DNA of 64,000 nt from Epithemia pelagica (Eukaryota > Bacillariophyta > Bacillariophyceae > Surirellales > Surirellaceae): positions 3,906,001 to 3,970,000 of the forward strand of contig OX337228.1 of the NCBI GenBank assembly GCA_946965045.2. Reading direction: 5' to 3'. The position numbers and the translations under genes are program-made. The notes beneath the pieces are model-generated. The model saw nothing but the letters and a program-made list of their open reading frames with translations, was not told the origin of the DNA and searched no databases. How positions within the stretch are numbered: position 1 is the first letter of the stretch; the number at the start of each line of letters is the position of its first letter. Of this stretch, positions 43,551 through 53,136 are shown one piece after another.

Positions 43551-44325
43551 GAGGAAGTTGACTATCGAAACCAATGACTCTTTGTCTCACACGGTAATTC
43601 TTACCAGCGGGTGCTGTGAACGTAGTCTTCGTTGTAGTGCTCCAGGTTTGCTCGCTGCTGGAGGACATTGATGTCGTAATTTCGCTGGTAATTTTCCTTG
43701 ACAGTTCCGTGCTAAATTTCGAGCCTGGTACCTCGGGAGAGGTTGATGCTGTCAATGCGGTTTCAACACCAAGCTTCGTACTCAATGATTGGGAATTGGA
43801 TAGCTTCAAGCCAACCGTGACGGTTTCTTCCCTCGAGAAATCTTTCGAACCCGTTCTGTTGTCAGCCGAAAAAATGGTTTTCCAGCTCAACTTCGCTTGG
43901 TACTTTGGGATAAGAAACCACAATTGATCGTCGTGATTATCACCACTGTAGCTGCCGAAATCTCCGTCGCCTTTGCCCCACTTGGCAAGCTTGGCGGAAG
44001 TGAACGTCTTGTTCCAGATGCGGTAGACTTCGCTTCCATTGTAGGTGTGGCGCTCAAATCTCCAGAGTTGGTCGTCGTAGTACTTGCCGTTGGTGACACC
44101 CACTTCTCCGTCTCCACTGCCCGTCTTTGCAATTCTGGTATCACGGAGGGTATTTCGGATGTAGTAATATCCCTTGAATCTTCTGCTTTCCTCCAACAAC
44201 CAAAACTGATCTGGATGAAGTCTCTCTTCGTAGGTACCCAAGCCACCTTCCCAATTGGCAATGTTAGCACGGGAATACTTATAGTTCCTGATCAAGAACA
44301 CGTTTCCGTCGAGAATAACACTCAT
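43486..44325 (-). CDS. Aerolysin-like beta-pore-forming protein with lectin-like N-terminus
   Basis: This intronless gene encodes 279 residues with no signal peptide. Residues 1-135 contain three repeats ending in PDQFWLLEE, DDQLWRFE and DDQLWFLIP, the QxW-like spacing of a ricin-B beta-trefoil that would bind glycans. Residues 136-279 are Ser/Thr-rich alternating strands (from KLSWKTIFSADNRTGSKD to TFTAPAGKNYRVRQRV) typical of the aerolysin/ETX-MTX2 pore module, in which a long Ser/Thr hairpin inserts in membranes. The fold call rests on pattern, not alignment. Family members act in attack or defence, or in internal membrane handling; which applies here is unknown. It sits alone in a repeat-rich insert, suggesting acquisition or recent movement. 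Confidence 0.7.
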   Translation of the reverse strand: MSVILDGNVFLIRNYKYSRANIANWEGGLGTYEERLHPDQFWLLEESRRFKGYYYIRNTLRDTRIAKTGSGDGEVGVTNGKYYDDQLWRFERHTYNGSEVYRIWNKTFTSAKLAKWGKGDGDFGSYSGDNHDDQLWFLIPKYQAKLSWKTIFSADNRTGSKDFSREETVTVGLKLSNSQSLSTKLGVETALTASTSPEVPGSKFSTELSRKITSEITTSMSSSSEQTWSTTTKTTFTAPAGKNYRVRQRVIGFDSQLPQDDMLLHLAYHIDETTGEFTD

Positions 44326-44469
44326 CTTTCAATTTTTTAGTTCTTGTTGATATTGATTGTAGTAGTCAATGTTTCCAAATTATGAGAACGATGGAGGATG
44401 AACAATTTTGTCTCCTTTCATGGAAAAATCATGCAAGTTCCTGTTGTTGTATACGATTGCATCGTTACT

Positions 44470-44567
44470 GACAAGGGGAAGGGTTATAGGGATAAGCCCG
44501 ACCACTCGACCACTAGCGCTACTGGTCGAGTGGTCGGGCTTATCCCTATAACCCTTCCCCTTGTCAA
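44470..44567. repeat. 98-bp palindrome, copy A
   Basis: It runs from TGACAAGGGGAAGGGTTATA to its complement, with TAGCGCTA at the centre and a single mismatch in the arms. AAAGATAACACTGG follows it. Confidence 0.95.
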
Positions 44568-44619
44568 AAGATAACACTGGGGGGGCCACATTGGTGGACA
44601 CTGCACCAGGAAATTTTTT

Positions 44620-44717
44620 GACAAGGGGAAGGGTTATAGGGATAAGCCCGACCACTCGACCAGTAGCGCTACTGGTCGAGTGGTCGGGCTTATCCCTATA
44701 ACCCTTCCCCTTGTCAA
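44620..44717. repeat. 98-bp palindrome, copy B
   Basis: This is a perfect palindrome, extending to 104 bp (44617-44720) with flanking TTTT and AAAA. Together with the following 50 or so bases (GGCCACATTGGTGGACACTG) it forms a tandem duplication with copy A. Confidence 0.95.
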
Positions 44718-44875
44718 AAGATAACACTGGGGGGCCACATTGGTGGACACTGCCCCAGGAAATCTCCGCCCCTCCTGGAAGGGACTCGCGCTAATTGGTT
44801 ACCGATGTGGCCCCCTTTATGTGGTTCTATGGCGCCGAATCTGCGATACCTCATGCTCTACTGGCTTACTCTTAG

Positions 44876-46470
44876 TGCCTTCTCTCCGGGTGTGCCCATG
44901 ACGGGCGAAAACGTACCGTTGGGCACATGTTTTCAACCAGGAATAACTCGATCAATATTAGCCCTACGACAGTGATCTGATGCATCTTACCAATCTTTAA
45001 GGCATCCTCTGTCACCATTTGATGCTCCATTTGGCCTACATAGGACATATGGGGGTCATAGGAGTGCCTCTATTAGAAGCTTGTGGTGTGTGCAACGTGT
45101 GTGGGCACATTATGGGCACATTATAGAAACTCACGTAAAGCTCGGCTTTTAGACTTACTACGTCCTAGTATTTGAACTTGTAGGCAACACTTGGCTCCTG
45201 AGTCTCAGAGAACTCAAAGGACAGGCTGCTACTCGGTTGTTGTGGTCGCTGGCGTTGACGACGAGCATTAACAACAACGTCGATTCCTGTCAAGTTTTCA
45301 TTCTCGTTGGCTCCAGACGGCGTGGTGACGAGGAGGACAAGTTGTGCATTTGATGAGGCCACCATTTCTTGTTCATGTTGATCTTGCTCTCATTGTTGTG
45401 GTTGTTGTTCTTGGGTGGCCACGTGAGTAATTGCAGTGGTCTGAGGGAGCTGCTGTCCCTGCTGCTGTTGCACTTGTCGTGCTCCTGCAGCTGGTGGACG
45501 GTGCGGCGCACGATAGACATCTCCAGGGAATCTGTCATCGTGATTTATCTTTCGAAGCTGGTAAGATGTCTTGTGTAAGAGCTCACGCGTCCTGCTTCCA
45601 TCCCTCATGTCGAGTAGCTCAACTTCCCAAGCCTTGCTGCCCCGGGCTTGCACAATGATTGCAGGTTCATTGCTGGCCCTGATGAAAGCCCTGGACCCAG
45701 GACCAAGCTGACTTCCTCCAGCCATTCCTTCTTCTTCGTCGTCGTCTGTTTTGTCTTCCTGTTATCACTACCCTCGACACTGTCGTTCTCTTGTTGTCTT
45801 GTTGTCGTGCTCAAGAAATTGACACTTTTTGTAATGATTCCTATTACAAAAAGGTTCAAATACTTGAACGCAAAAAGCTTCCATAGAGCATTCCTCATCC
45901 TGATGAACAATCCCGATGGGGACTGTTCAAATAGCACAAGAACATGTGTTACCATTGTATGATTGTTGGATTGGTGTGTGCGTTCAAATTTTGGGGTACA
46001 CATTTTTGTCAAAGAATCTTCTGGGTGTCCCCCGTGGGGTTCGCACTTCCGAATCAGCGCCGACCTGAACACGCCAGGCCGGACATGGCCGGGACGTGGC
46101 TGGGAAAGTCGACCATGGGACAAAAAAATGGCGCAAAAGTGTTGCAATGCATCTGCCAAAAACGTCTCGACGTCTTATCATGGTCATAGGACTGTCATGC
46201 GACCTCCCATAATGGTGGGCCCACATGTGCCCAAGTGTGCCCACATGCACCATCACGGTGCACAAGCCCCCAATGGAGGCGCTCATATGACCTAGATATG
46301 TCATATATGGGTGTCATGGCATATCAAATGGTGACAGAGGATGTCTTGAAGAAAAAGTTTGAGCATCCACATGTTGCCGTAGGCCTAATATTGGTCATGT
46401 TATATCTAGTTGAAAACATGTGCCCAAAGGGTCGTTTTGACCTGTAATGGGCACACGGCTAGAGGAGGCA
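44876..46470. mobile_element. Internally deleted copy of the PiggyBac-like transposon, 1,595 bp
   Basis: Both terminal regions match the 8.4-kb element in the same orientation. The interior from about 34395 to about 41210 of the large element is missing. The joint falls near 45225. The copy is flanked by CTTAG at 44871-44875 and 46471-46475. It keeps the start of transposase exon 1 (ATG at 45725) but carries an in-frame stop near 45387, where the large copy has an Arg codon. After that stop the frame is open through the joint and ends in the tail of the Lys-rich ORF. It cannot make transposase and would depend on the large copy. Confidence 0.92.
45390..45725 (-). pseudogene. Remnant of transposase exon 1 in the deleted copy
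   Basis: It encodes 111 residues from the MAGGSQLGPGSRAFIR start, nearly identical to the large element, ending at a premature stop after THVATQEQQPQQ. The SH3/Tudor-like segment is intact, so a short N-terminal peptide could still be made. Confidence 0.85.
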
Positions 46471-46565
46471 CTTAGGCTTTACAACGTCAGTCGCTACCAA
46501 ACTCTACACACTCGCTACTAATTTGCTTTTCCACAGGGACTCGATCCTGTGCCAGTGTTATCTTT

Positions 46566-46663
46566 TGACAAGGGGAAGGGTTATAGGGATAAGCCCGACC
46601 ACTCGACCAGTAGCGCTACTGGTCGAGTGGTCGGGCTTATCCCTATAACCCTTCCCCTTGTCA
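46566..46663. repeat. 98-bp palindrome, copy C
   Basis: This is a perfect palindrome with the same sequence as copy B. Its left flank (CCAGTGTTATCTTT) is the complement of the right flank of copies A and B, so it lies in inverted orientation 95 bp beyond the deleted transposon. Confidence 0.95.
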
Positions 46664-46697
46664 GTTACAGGTAACGGTAGTAAGAGTGAATATATAT

Positions 46698-46964
46698 GAC
46701 TCGAGCTATTCTAGCCTCACGTGGACTTCTCAACCACGTCAACTGACTCGAGCTATTCTAGCCTCACGTGGACTTCTCAACCACGTCAACTGACTCGAGC
46801 TATTCTAGCCTCACGTGGACTTCTCAACCACGTCAACTGACTCGAGCTATTCTAGCCTCACGTGGACTTCTCAACCACGTCAACTGACTCGAGCTATTCT
46901 AGCCTCACGTGGACTTCTCAACCACGTCAACTGACTCGAGCTATTCTAGCCTCACGTGGACTTC
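46698..46964 (+). repeat. 47-bp minisatellite, 5.7 copies
   Basis: Five complete units and 32 nt of a sixth are identical by eye. Each holds CTCGAG, CTATTCTAG and CACGTG. ACGTGG and CCACGT in the unit could pair as a 6-bp stem. The last unit runs into the open frame of the next feature. Confidence 0.95.
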
Positions 46965-46965
46965 G

Positions 46966-47244
46966 AACCTGTCCCCCAACACGACTACAACAAATGATGT
47001 AAACAACTTTGGAGAGGACAGGAGGGACGAGAGCTTGCTCTATGAAATCCCTTCGATGTCCTACCAAGAAAGGCGACTTGAAGGCCTCAAAGCGAGGTTT
47101 GCCTTCAGTATCCCGAAGACCACTCCCCCAGTGATCCAAATGGACGATAGCAAACTTGAGGACCTACCAACCGCCGAAGAATCTTTGATGACTGATGATG
47201 TAGTTTTGGAAGACGCGATAGAAGTGCGAGTGACGACTGTCTAG
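46966..47244 (+). pseudogene. Orphan C-terminal coding fragment
   Basis: An open frame ending at 47244 encodes about 92 residues with ordinary composition (SMSYQERRLEGLKARFAFSI and an acidic tail). It has no ATG; upstream the frame enters the minisatellite. I do not recognise the family. It may be the 3' end of a gene or retroelement truncated by the repeat expansion. Confidence 0.45.
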
Positions 47245-47343
47245 TCTACACCAAGATCAAAAAACCGGCGTGCGCGTTAGCGAACTAAGAAGTAGAATTG
47301 CTTCCCGGCCCTAGGTGGGAAAGAAACTAAACTAGTATTCACA

Positions 47344-48206
47344 CTAGGTATAGTTCTCAAGACCATTTTTAAACCATGTGCTCCTAGCATCCCTAATAGC
47401 TCAAGTATGTTTCTCTTCAACCGCAACAGGATTTTACGTTTAGGAATTTTCTCGAGTTGTTGGAATTGCATCCTTGGCCTCTTGAAGATGATGGCTTAAT
47501 CACAAGACATCGGCTTAGGAGCACTGGCTTTCTCTGATGAATATGGCTCAGTAGTTTCAGCATTATCGGAAGGCTTAGCAGCTATGGTCTTCTCTCAAGA
47601 CCTTGGCTCAGCAGTTTTTGTTTTCTCTGAAAACACTGGCATAACAGCTTTGGAATTCTCTGAAGATGATGGCTTGGCGGTTTTTGGCTTTCTTTAAAGA
47701 AGCTCGCTCAGTAGTTTTGGCCATCTCGAAGGACTTTACCTCAGAACCATTGGCCTTCTTTGAAGAGGTTGGCGAAGCAGCTTCGACTTTCTTGGAAGAA
47801 GTTGGCGTAGCACTTATGGCTTTCTTTGGAAGAGTTTGGTTTCGCAACCGTGGTATTATTTGTAGCATGACGGATTGGCCCGGTTGAACACAAAGAGTCT
47901 CGAGGCTCTCGCTATTCTTACAGAATGACACAGCCTTCATCGCGTGATTCAAAGGCGGCATTGGATTTGGGCGCATTTCGTCGGGCAGCTTCAGCTCGTG
48001 CCGTTTGTTCATGGCGTTGGCTTCGTCGTGTATTCAACTCTTGCATGACCCGCACATGACGTCGGTAGGCAAAGTTGGGAGCGGCAAAGGGAGAGCCAGC
48101 CGTCGTGCTGCCGTCCATTTCCACATAGGACTCTTCGTATTCAATCGAAATATGGCTGGCCCGTCTCTGTTGGGGAAAGGAGCGCGAAAAGGGATTGTGA
48201 TTGAGT
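47344..48206. repeat. Segmental duplication, copy 2 (empty transposon site)
   Basis: It is the uninterrupted 863-867-bp version of the unit split by the transposon (34010-34053 plus 42453-43275). The single CTAG at 47384-47387 is the empty target. Its right part is the 3' end and downstream region of the intact DnaJ gene. Confidence 0.92.
47470..47800. repeat. Imperfect ~33-bp repeats downstream of the DnaJ gene
   Basis: Variants of TCTCTGAAGATGATGGCTTGGC and GGCTCAGCAGTTTTTG recur about every 33 nt, which is a multiple of three. They may be a decayed repeat-protein coding sequence or 3' untranslated repeats. The same array is in copy 1 at about 42540-42870. Confidence 0.6.
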
Positions 48207-48925
48207 TTGGGGTCGTTTTTGGAAAAGGAAAAGCCATTTCCCAAAGGTGATTGGTATTCTTGTTTCTCGATTCGTCGTCGGGCCTGCTTCAGAACCTCTT
48301 CGTACATGCCATTGCCATAATGCATATCATAATGCTGCAGTGAGATGTACAAGATACAGCCATTGGTTCCGAATTTGTAGATTGTCATGCATATTTTGAT
48401 TTTTGTTCAGTGTCAAACAAGAGTGTCATGAAAACAAATGAGATACGGAGCTAGGAATCCAGAGTTCCCCAGGGCGGTTTGACGAAAAAGATATTACCTT
48501 TTTATGGTCCCAAACATGTTTCCAATGCTTGGGTTTGGGTGGGAATTTGACCGATCTGCAGGGGACCAACGACAAACCACATGAGCGCATACAACCACAT
48601 GACACCACATGTCGTCTTGCGCGTGCGAGGTGTGTACGTACCGATAGTTGGGCGGTGGAGGTGTTCGTCGATTGGCATTGTAGCGAATGCCAATTTCAAA
48701 ATCATAGGTATTTTTGGTGTCCTCGTTGGACAAGATGGAATAGGCTTGATTGACAATCTTGAATTCGGCCGTCTTTTGGGGATCATCCTTGTTTCGATCC
48801 GGATGAAGTTTCAAGGCCAATTTCCGATAGGAGGCCTTGATTTCGGGAATCGACGCCGTCCGAGGGACTTGCAATACCTTGTACCAATCACGAGAGCGAT
48901 CCAATGTACCGGCGCGTTTTGCCAT
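47918..48925 (-). CDS. DnaJ (J-domain) co-chaperone
   Basis: I assemble three exons (48925-48642, 48555-48498, 48334-47918), giving 252 residues. The N-terminal J domain (about residues 13-75) has DWYKVLQVPRTASIPEIK, the HPD tripeptide at 41-43 and NQAYSILSNEDTKNTYD. It should stimulate an HSP70 ATPase. There is no Gly/Phe region or zinc finger, so it is a class C J-protein. The middle is basic (KHWKHVWDHKK), followed by YGNGMYEEVLKQARRRIEKQ and a C-terminal coiled, Arg/Ala-rich stretch. No targeting signal or membrane segment is evident. The 3' third is duplicated at 42987-43275 without the J domain. Confidence 0.88.
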
Positions 48926-49601
48926 TTTGTTGCGGTTTCGTCCTTTTTATAGAGGATGAATCTGCTCTCGGTCCAAATTTGTGGCTCTGTCTCAATCTCT
49001 CTCGGACTACCTGTCGAAGCTGTCGTCTAGGTAGGGAAAAGGGAAGCGATCAATCCAATTCGTGGGTCGGACCAAGCAGTCGGTGAGTCTCCGGTTCCGC
49101 ACTCTCCTGCCGTTCGATTGATTCCATGCGTCGGCGGACCGATTCAAGCAGCAATCATCGTCAAGCGACAAAAAGCTTGTGCCTGCCTGTGCCCATCATT
49201 GGATCACGAATACTCGGGAGTCGTCTGACGGTGGAGTGACGTGTCGATGTACTGGTCGCACATGAATCGCCAAACATTTTCAGTCGCTGTTAAGTCTGCC
49301 CTTCATCCGGGGATGCTGAGTTGAACCCCAAGATTCACGTGTTCGCCCTTTTGTTCGATACGATGATGCGAGACTTCGCCGAGGTCTTGACGACGAGACC
49401 ACCTGTCCGTTGCTTGACAGAGGAGTGTCTTCTTTCTTTTTACAGTCTCTCCATCCCTCTCCATACAGTTTCCAGTTTCAATCCTAATGGTTCAACTCCT
49501 TTCCCTTTCCCTTGTTCTTCTCTTCAGTTGATGCCTTTTACTCAATCCGGTGTGAACCAACGTCAGCCGAGGCTATCCATCTCATTGAAAGAAACCCCAA
49601 T
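48926..49601. other. Intergenic, divergent promoter region
   Basis: This 676-bp gap lies between DnaJ (minus) and the PPR gene (plus). The plus frame is open from 49512 but has no ATG before 49602. No RNA gene or repeat is seen. Confidence 0.5.
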
Positions 49602-52124
49602 ATGTCGACCAGTTCACAAGAGCAGCGACGAAGAAGACGACGCCCTATGCCACTATGTTGTTTGGCTGCCATGACGATTTTGGTGTTGTCGTCGTCACTC
49701 ACCAGTCCACCACTCGTCCATGGGCTCGTCCCTTCGTCGTCGTCCTCCTCCTCTTCACACCGTCGCAACAAACTGAATCCGCCAACCACCAATTTGGACG
49801 CCAATGGACAGGCGTCGACCAGGACCTCGCGTCAAACTCGGTCCCATCGACCACGGCAACGAACCCGGCCAGTGGTGGGATCCGTTTCTCCCAGTGTGGA
49901 GGTGGATGCTCAAACATCATCCTCCAGGCCATCCTCGACCCGTTCTAGATTCTCGCCTCGGTCGTCGTCGTCTCGAATCGAACGCGAAATTGTGGGGCTG
50001 GGTCGCAAGGGTCGTATTGACCAAGCCTTGGAAATCTACCAATCTCTCCCGACACCGACGATTCGTCAAATGAACGCCATGATTGATGCCTGTTCTCGGT
50101 CGCAACCGGTCCGCTTGGAGTTGGCCTTTGACTTGTTGCAACAGGCGCCCGTCCCTCCCAATGTCTATACCTTTGGGAGTCTCATGAGTGTCTGTGCCCG
50201 TGCCGGATCCGTCACGCGGGCCCGTCGTGTCTTGCAGACCATGGAAGGCGAGTATGGAGTGACACCCAATGCGGTCGTCTACAATGCCGCCGTGTCGGCC
50301 TGTGGACGCGCCCAACCACCCCGACCCGATGTGGCCTTGGAGTGGTTGCAACAAGCGCAACAACGAGGACTGTCCATGAGTGTCGTGGGATACAATGCCG
50401 CCATTTCCGCCGCGGCCCATGCCGGAGATTGGCAAGGCGCCGTCGAATTATTGCGGCAAATGGAACCCACGACCGAAACAACAGACCCCACGACGTCGTC
50501 GACGACATCCCCCTACGACGACAATGGAAGTGTGGGAAAGATTCCTCGTCCCGATGCCGTCACATATGGGACTGTCTTGTATGCCTTTGAACGGGGTGGT
50601 CAATGGCAACGCATTTTGGAATTTGCCGAGTACATGCAAACCATTGGTCAACCTTTGGATGGATTGGCCATTACCTCCGTCTTGCATGCCTGTCAAGCTC
50701 TTGGACTGGCTCAGGAAGCTGTCCGGTATTTAAAACTCATGAAATCCCAACAAACCGCTGCCTGTCCCTCCCGACATCGTCATACGGCCGGATGGGAATT
50801 GCCGGGAGGACCCAAACCACTGCAAGGACCGGATGCCGTTGCCTATCTCTTGACTGTCTCGGCTTGTGCTCGAGGCGGTGATTGGATTCGGGCCATGGAC
50901 TTGTTGAACGAATATTGTCAGTCGTCGTCCATTTCCAATCGCAATCCCGAAGTCGATTTGAATATTTTTACGGCCGCCATTACGGGATGCGAATATGCCG
51001 GAAAATGGGAAGAAGCCTTTTTTGTATTGGATCGAATGCGGAAACAACAGGTGGAACCCAATCAGGTGGCCTTTGCCGCCGTCCTAGGCGCCTGTGCTAC
51101 GGCCTGTGCCAATCTGGTCCAACACGAGCAGCAATCTCCACAAACGGACTCCACTCTTGCGGCAATACCCTCGGTTTCGGCCAAGGACCCGAAACGAAAA
51201 GCCCTCCGGTTGTTGTCGGTCATGCACAAGGATGCCAGCGTCGTATCGCCCACCACTTTGGTCTACAATGCCGCGATTCGGACCTGCGCCGAAGCCCTGG
51301 ATGTTCCCCGTGCTTTTCAGTTGTATCATGAAATGGTGGAGGACCATGATCTGGCACCCAATGTCGTCACGTTTGGATCCCTCATGACGGCTTGTGAACG
51401 GACCGGCAACATGGATGGGATGAACACTGTCTTTAGTTTACTCAAAAAGTTTCAGCGACAACAACCACAAAGGGACAAGGACACTGCGGACCCATCGGCC
51501 GAGGTGGTCAAAGCCAATGATGTGATTTACGGAGCAGCCATTAGTTGCTGTCGCAAGGCGGGTGGTGAAGAAGAACGAGCCTTGTTTTTGCTGCAAAAAA
51601 TGATTCAAGAGGGTCTGGCTGTCAATGTCGCCACCCTCAATACGGCTCTCATGGTCCAAGCCGAGGCACGACACACGACCAACCTACTAAAAATTTATCA
51701 AATGGTACGCGCTCACAATATGCAACAAAAAGAAGAAGGAGACAAAAACAAAAACAACAAGAGTGTCGTGAGTCGACCCAATCGGCAAACCTTTCATATT
51801 CTGATTCGAGGTTTGGCGGCCGATAAGAAACGAGCCAAAGAGGCCGAAGCTGTCTTGAGGGATATGCGAGAAAGTGGATTTCCGCCCGATGTGGATTTGT
51901 ACACCTTGGTGGTCTCGGCCTATGAGCGAACGGGACAACCCTTGCAAGCCTTGCGGCTCATGGAATCCATGAATGCACAGGGATATGCCTTTTACGAAGA
52001 CAAGGTATTGAATGCTGCATTTAAGAGACTCTTGAAAATGGCCAATCTGGTCGGACAACGACTCTCTTCTTCTTCTTCTTCGTCGTCGTCGTCGTTGTCC
52101 CTTGACACGGACGATCACAGCTGA
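49602..52124 (+). CDS. Pentatricopeptide-repeat (PPR) protein, organelle-targeted
   Basis: This intronless gene encodes 840 residues. The N-terminus is Arg-rich, then hydrophobic (LCCLAAMTILVLSSSLTS) and Ser-rich, compatible with entry to the secretory route and plastid, or with mitochondria. From about residue 120 there are at least twelve P-class PPR motifs of about 35 residues, such as YTFGSLMSVCARAGSVTRAR, VVYNAAVSACGRAQPPR, VTYGTVLYAFERGGQWQRI, LVYNAAIRTCAEALDVPRAF and VTFGSLMTACERTGNMDGMN. By family it should bind specific organellar RNA and affect processing, stability or translation. No DYW or SMR domain is seen. It ends in a poly-Ser tract. Confidence 0.9.
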   Translation: MSTSSQEQRRRRRRPMPLCCLAAMTILVLSSSLTSPPLVHGLVPSSSSSSSSHRRNKLNPPTTNLDANGQASTRTSRQTRSHRPRQRTRPVVGSVSPSVEVDAQTSSSRPSSTRSRFSPRSSSSRIEREIVGLGRKGRIDQALEIYQSLPTPTIRQMNAMIDACSRSQPVRLELAFDLLQQAPVPPNVYTFGSLMSVCARAGSVTRARRVLQTMEGEYGVTPNAVVYNAAVSACGRAQPPRPDVALEWLQQAQQRGLSMSVVGYNAAISAAAHAGDWQGAVELLRQMEPTTETTDPTTSSTTSPYDDNGSVGKIPRPDAVTYGTVLYAFERGGQWQRILEFAEYMQTIGQPLDGLAITSVLHACQALGLAQEAVRYLKLMKSQQTAACPSRHRHTAGWELPGGPKPLQGPDAVAYLLTVSACARGGDWIRAMDLLNEYCQSSSISNRNPEVDLNIFTAAITGCEYAGKWEEAFFVLDRMRKQQVEPNQVAFAAVLGACATACANLVQHEQQSPQTDSTLAAIPSVSAKDPKRKALRLLSVMHKDASVVSPTTLVYNAAIRTCAEALDVPRAFQLYHEMVEDHDLAPNVVTFGSLMTACERTGNMDGMNTVFSLLKKFQRQQPQRDKDTADPSAEVVKANDVIYGAAISCCRKAGGEEERALFLLQKMIQEGLAVNVATLNTALMVQAEARHTTNLLKIYQMVRAHNMQQKEEGDKNKNNKSVVSRPNRQTFHILIRGLAADKKRAKEAEAVLRDMRESGFPPDVDLYTLVVSAYERTGQPLQALRLMESMNAQGYAFYEDKVLNAAFKRLLKMANLVGQRLSSSSSSSSSSLSLDTDDHS

Positions 52125-53136
52125 TGCAACCGGTACACGATTCATCGACCACATTTGCCGCTCCATCGTTTCCCACCTCGATCAGAACCAAGAGCATGAT
52201 ATCCCGTTACACGCTCAGTCCTGGTCAACTCTTTTCCTCTGCGACACTCTCCATATCTCCATAGTTGGGTCGCACCCAATGACTCGCTGGAGCAAGTCTC
52301 CTTCTTGGATGACATGTGTCCACCGCCTCGGTCGCACTCCGTAGCTAGTCAGTCTATTATGCTATTTTCTAAAAATTTCCTCCAAACATGTTCTTTTCAG
52401 TTTCGTCTCTGCATCACCTAAAGATCGAATACCGAGTGCACCACGGCGGAACTGTGGACATTCGAAACGGGCTTTCTTCCTACAATGGTTGTGAAGAAGC
52501 GAATTGCGAACAGGACAGAAAGTTCCGACTAAAGAGATGCTTTGTCTTAGCGTCGGTTTCTCTTTCTTGATTCAGGGTTGGCATCCCCGCTTTCGGAGCG
52601 GCTGCCACTGAAAATATGAGAGTTGCTTGCGGCGATGATTTGATACTTCTTCATTGGATGACTTTCACAAGAATTGTGGGTCTTCTCAATTTTGTTCTAC
52701 ATGTTTCTATTCGTACTCATTCCTCTCGATCCTTGCCCTGTTACGTTGCATAATGACCATGGACTCCCCTTCCCGGAATGGCGTGTGTGGTGTCCTGTGA
52801 CAACAGGGATAGTCCCGCCATGGTCCCTATTTCCACTAGGAGAGGCTAACTACTCCTACTCGAAAACATAGTAATTCATTGGACTAATAGTTCGAGTCTT
52901 GTTTGAGTCGGGAGTCCTATGCGGGTCGTGGTAGAGACGCTTTTTTCCTTTTACATCTTACTGCTTTACTAGAGGGCCGAGAAAAAGTCAAACGTTGTCC
53001 AAACCTGTGCAACTGGATGCAGACATAGACCAAAGGCCATTGACTTCGGTTAAATCGTTGGTTTGCAGAGACTTGCCTACGTCCGAAGTAGTCATAATTT
53101 TCATTTTTTATTTATTGATATACAAGAACCGCAACC
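52125..53136. other. Intergenic region
   Basis: This 1,012-bp gap before the P0 gene holds no recognisable gene or RNA. A CTAGGAGAGGCTAACTACTCC motif near 52836 resembles the CTAG/ACTCC motifs in other gaps. The last part is AT-rich and should hold the P0 promoter and leader. Confidence 0.5.

Noticed and set aside
44380-44727. 115-codon minus ORF
   Set aside because: It is produced by reading through the two tandem palindromes; the peptide simply repeats itself.
46698-46964. Possible CRISPR array
   Set aside because: The 47-bp units are contiguous and identical with no unique spacers; it is a minisatellite in a eukaryote.
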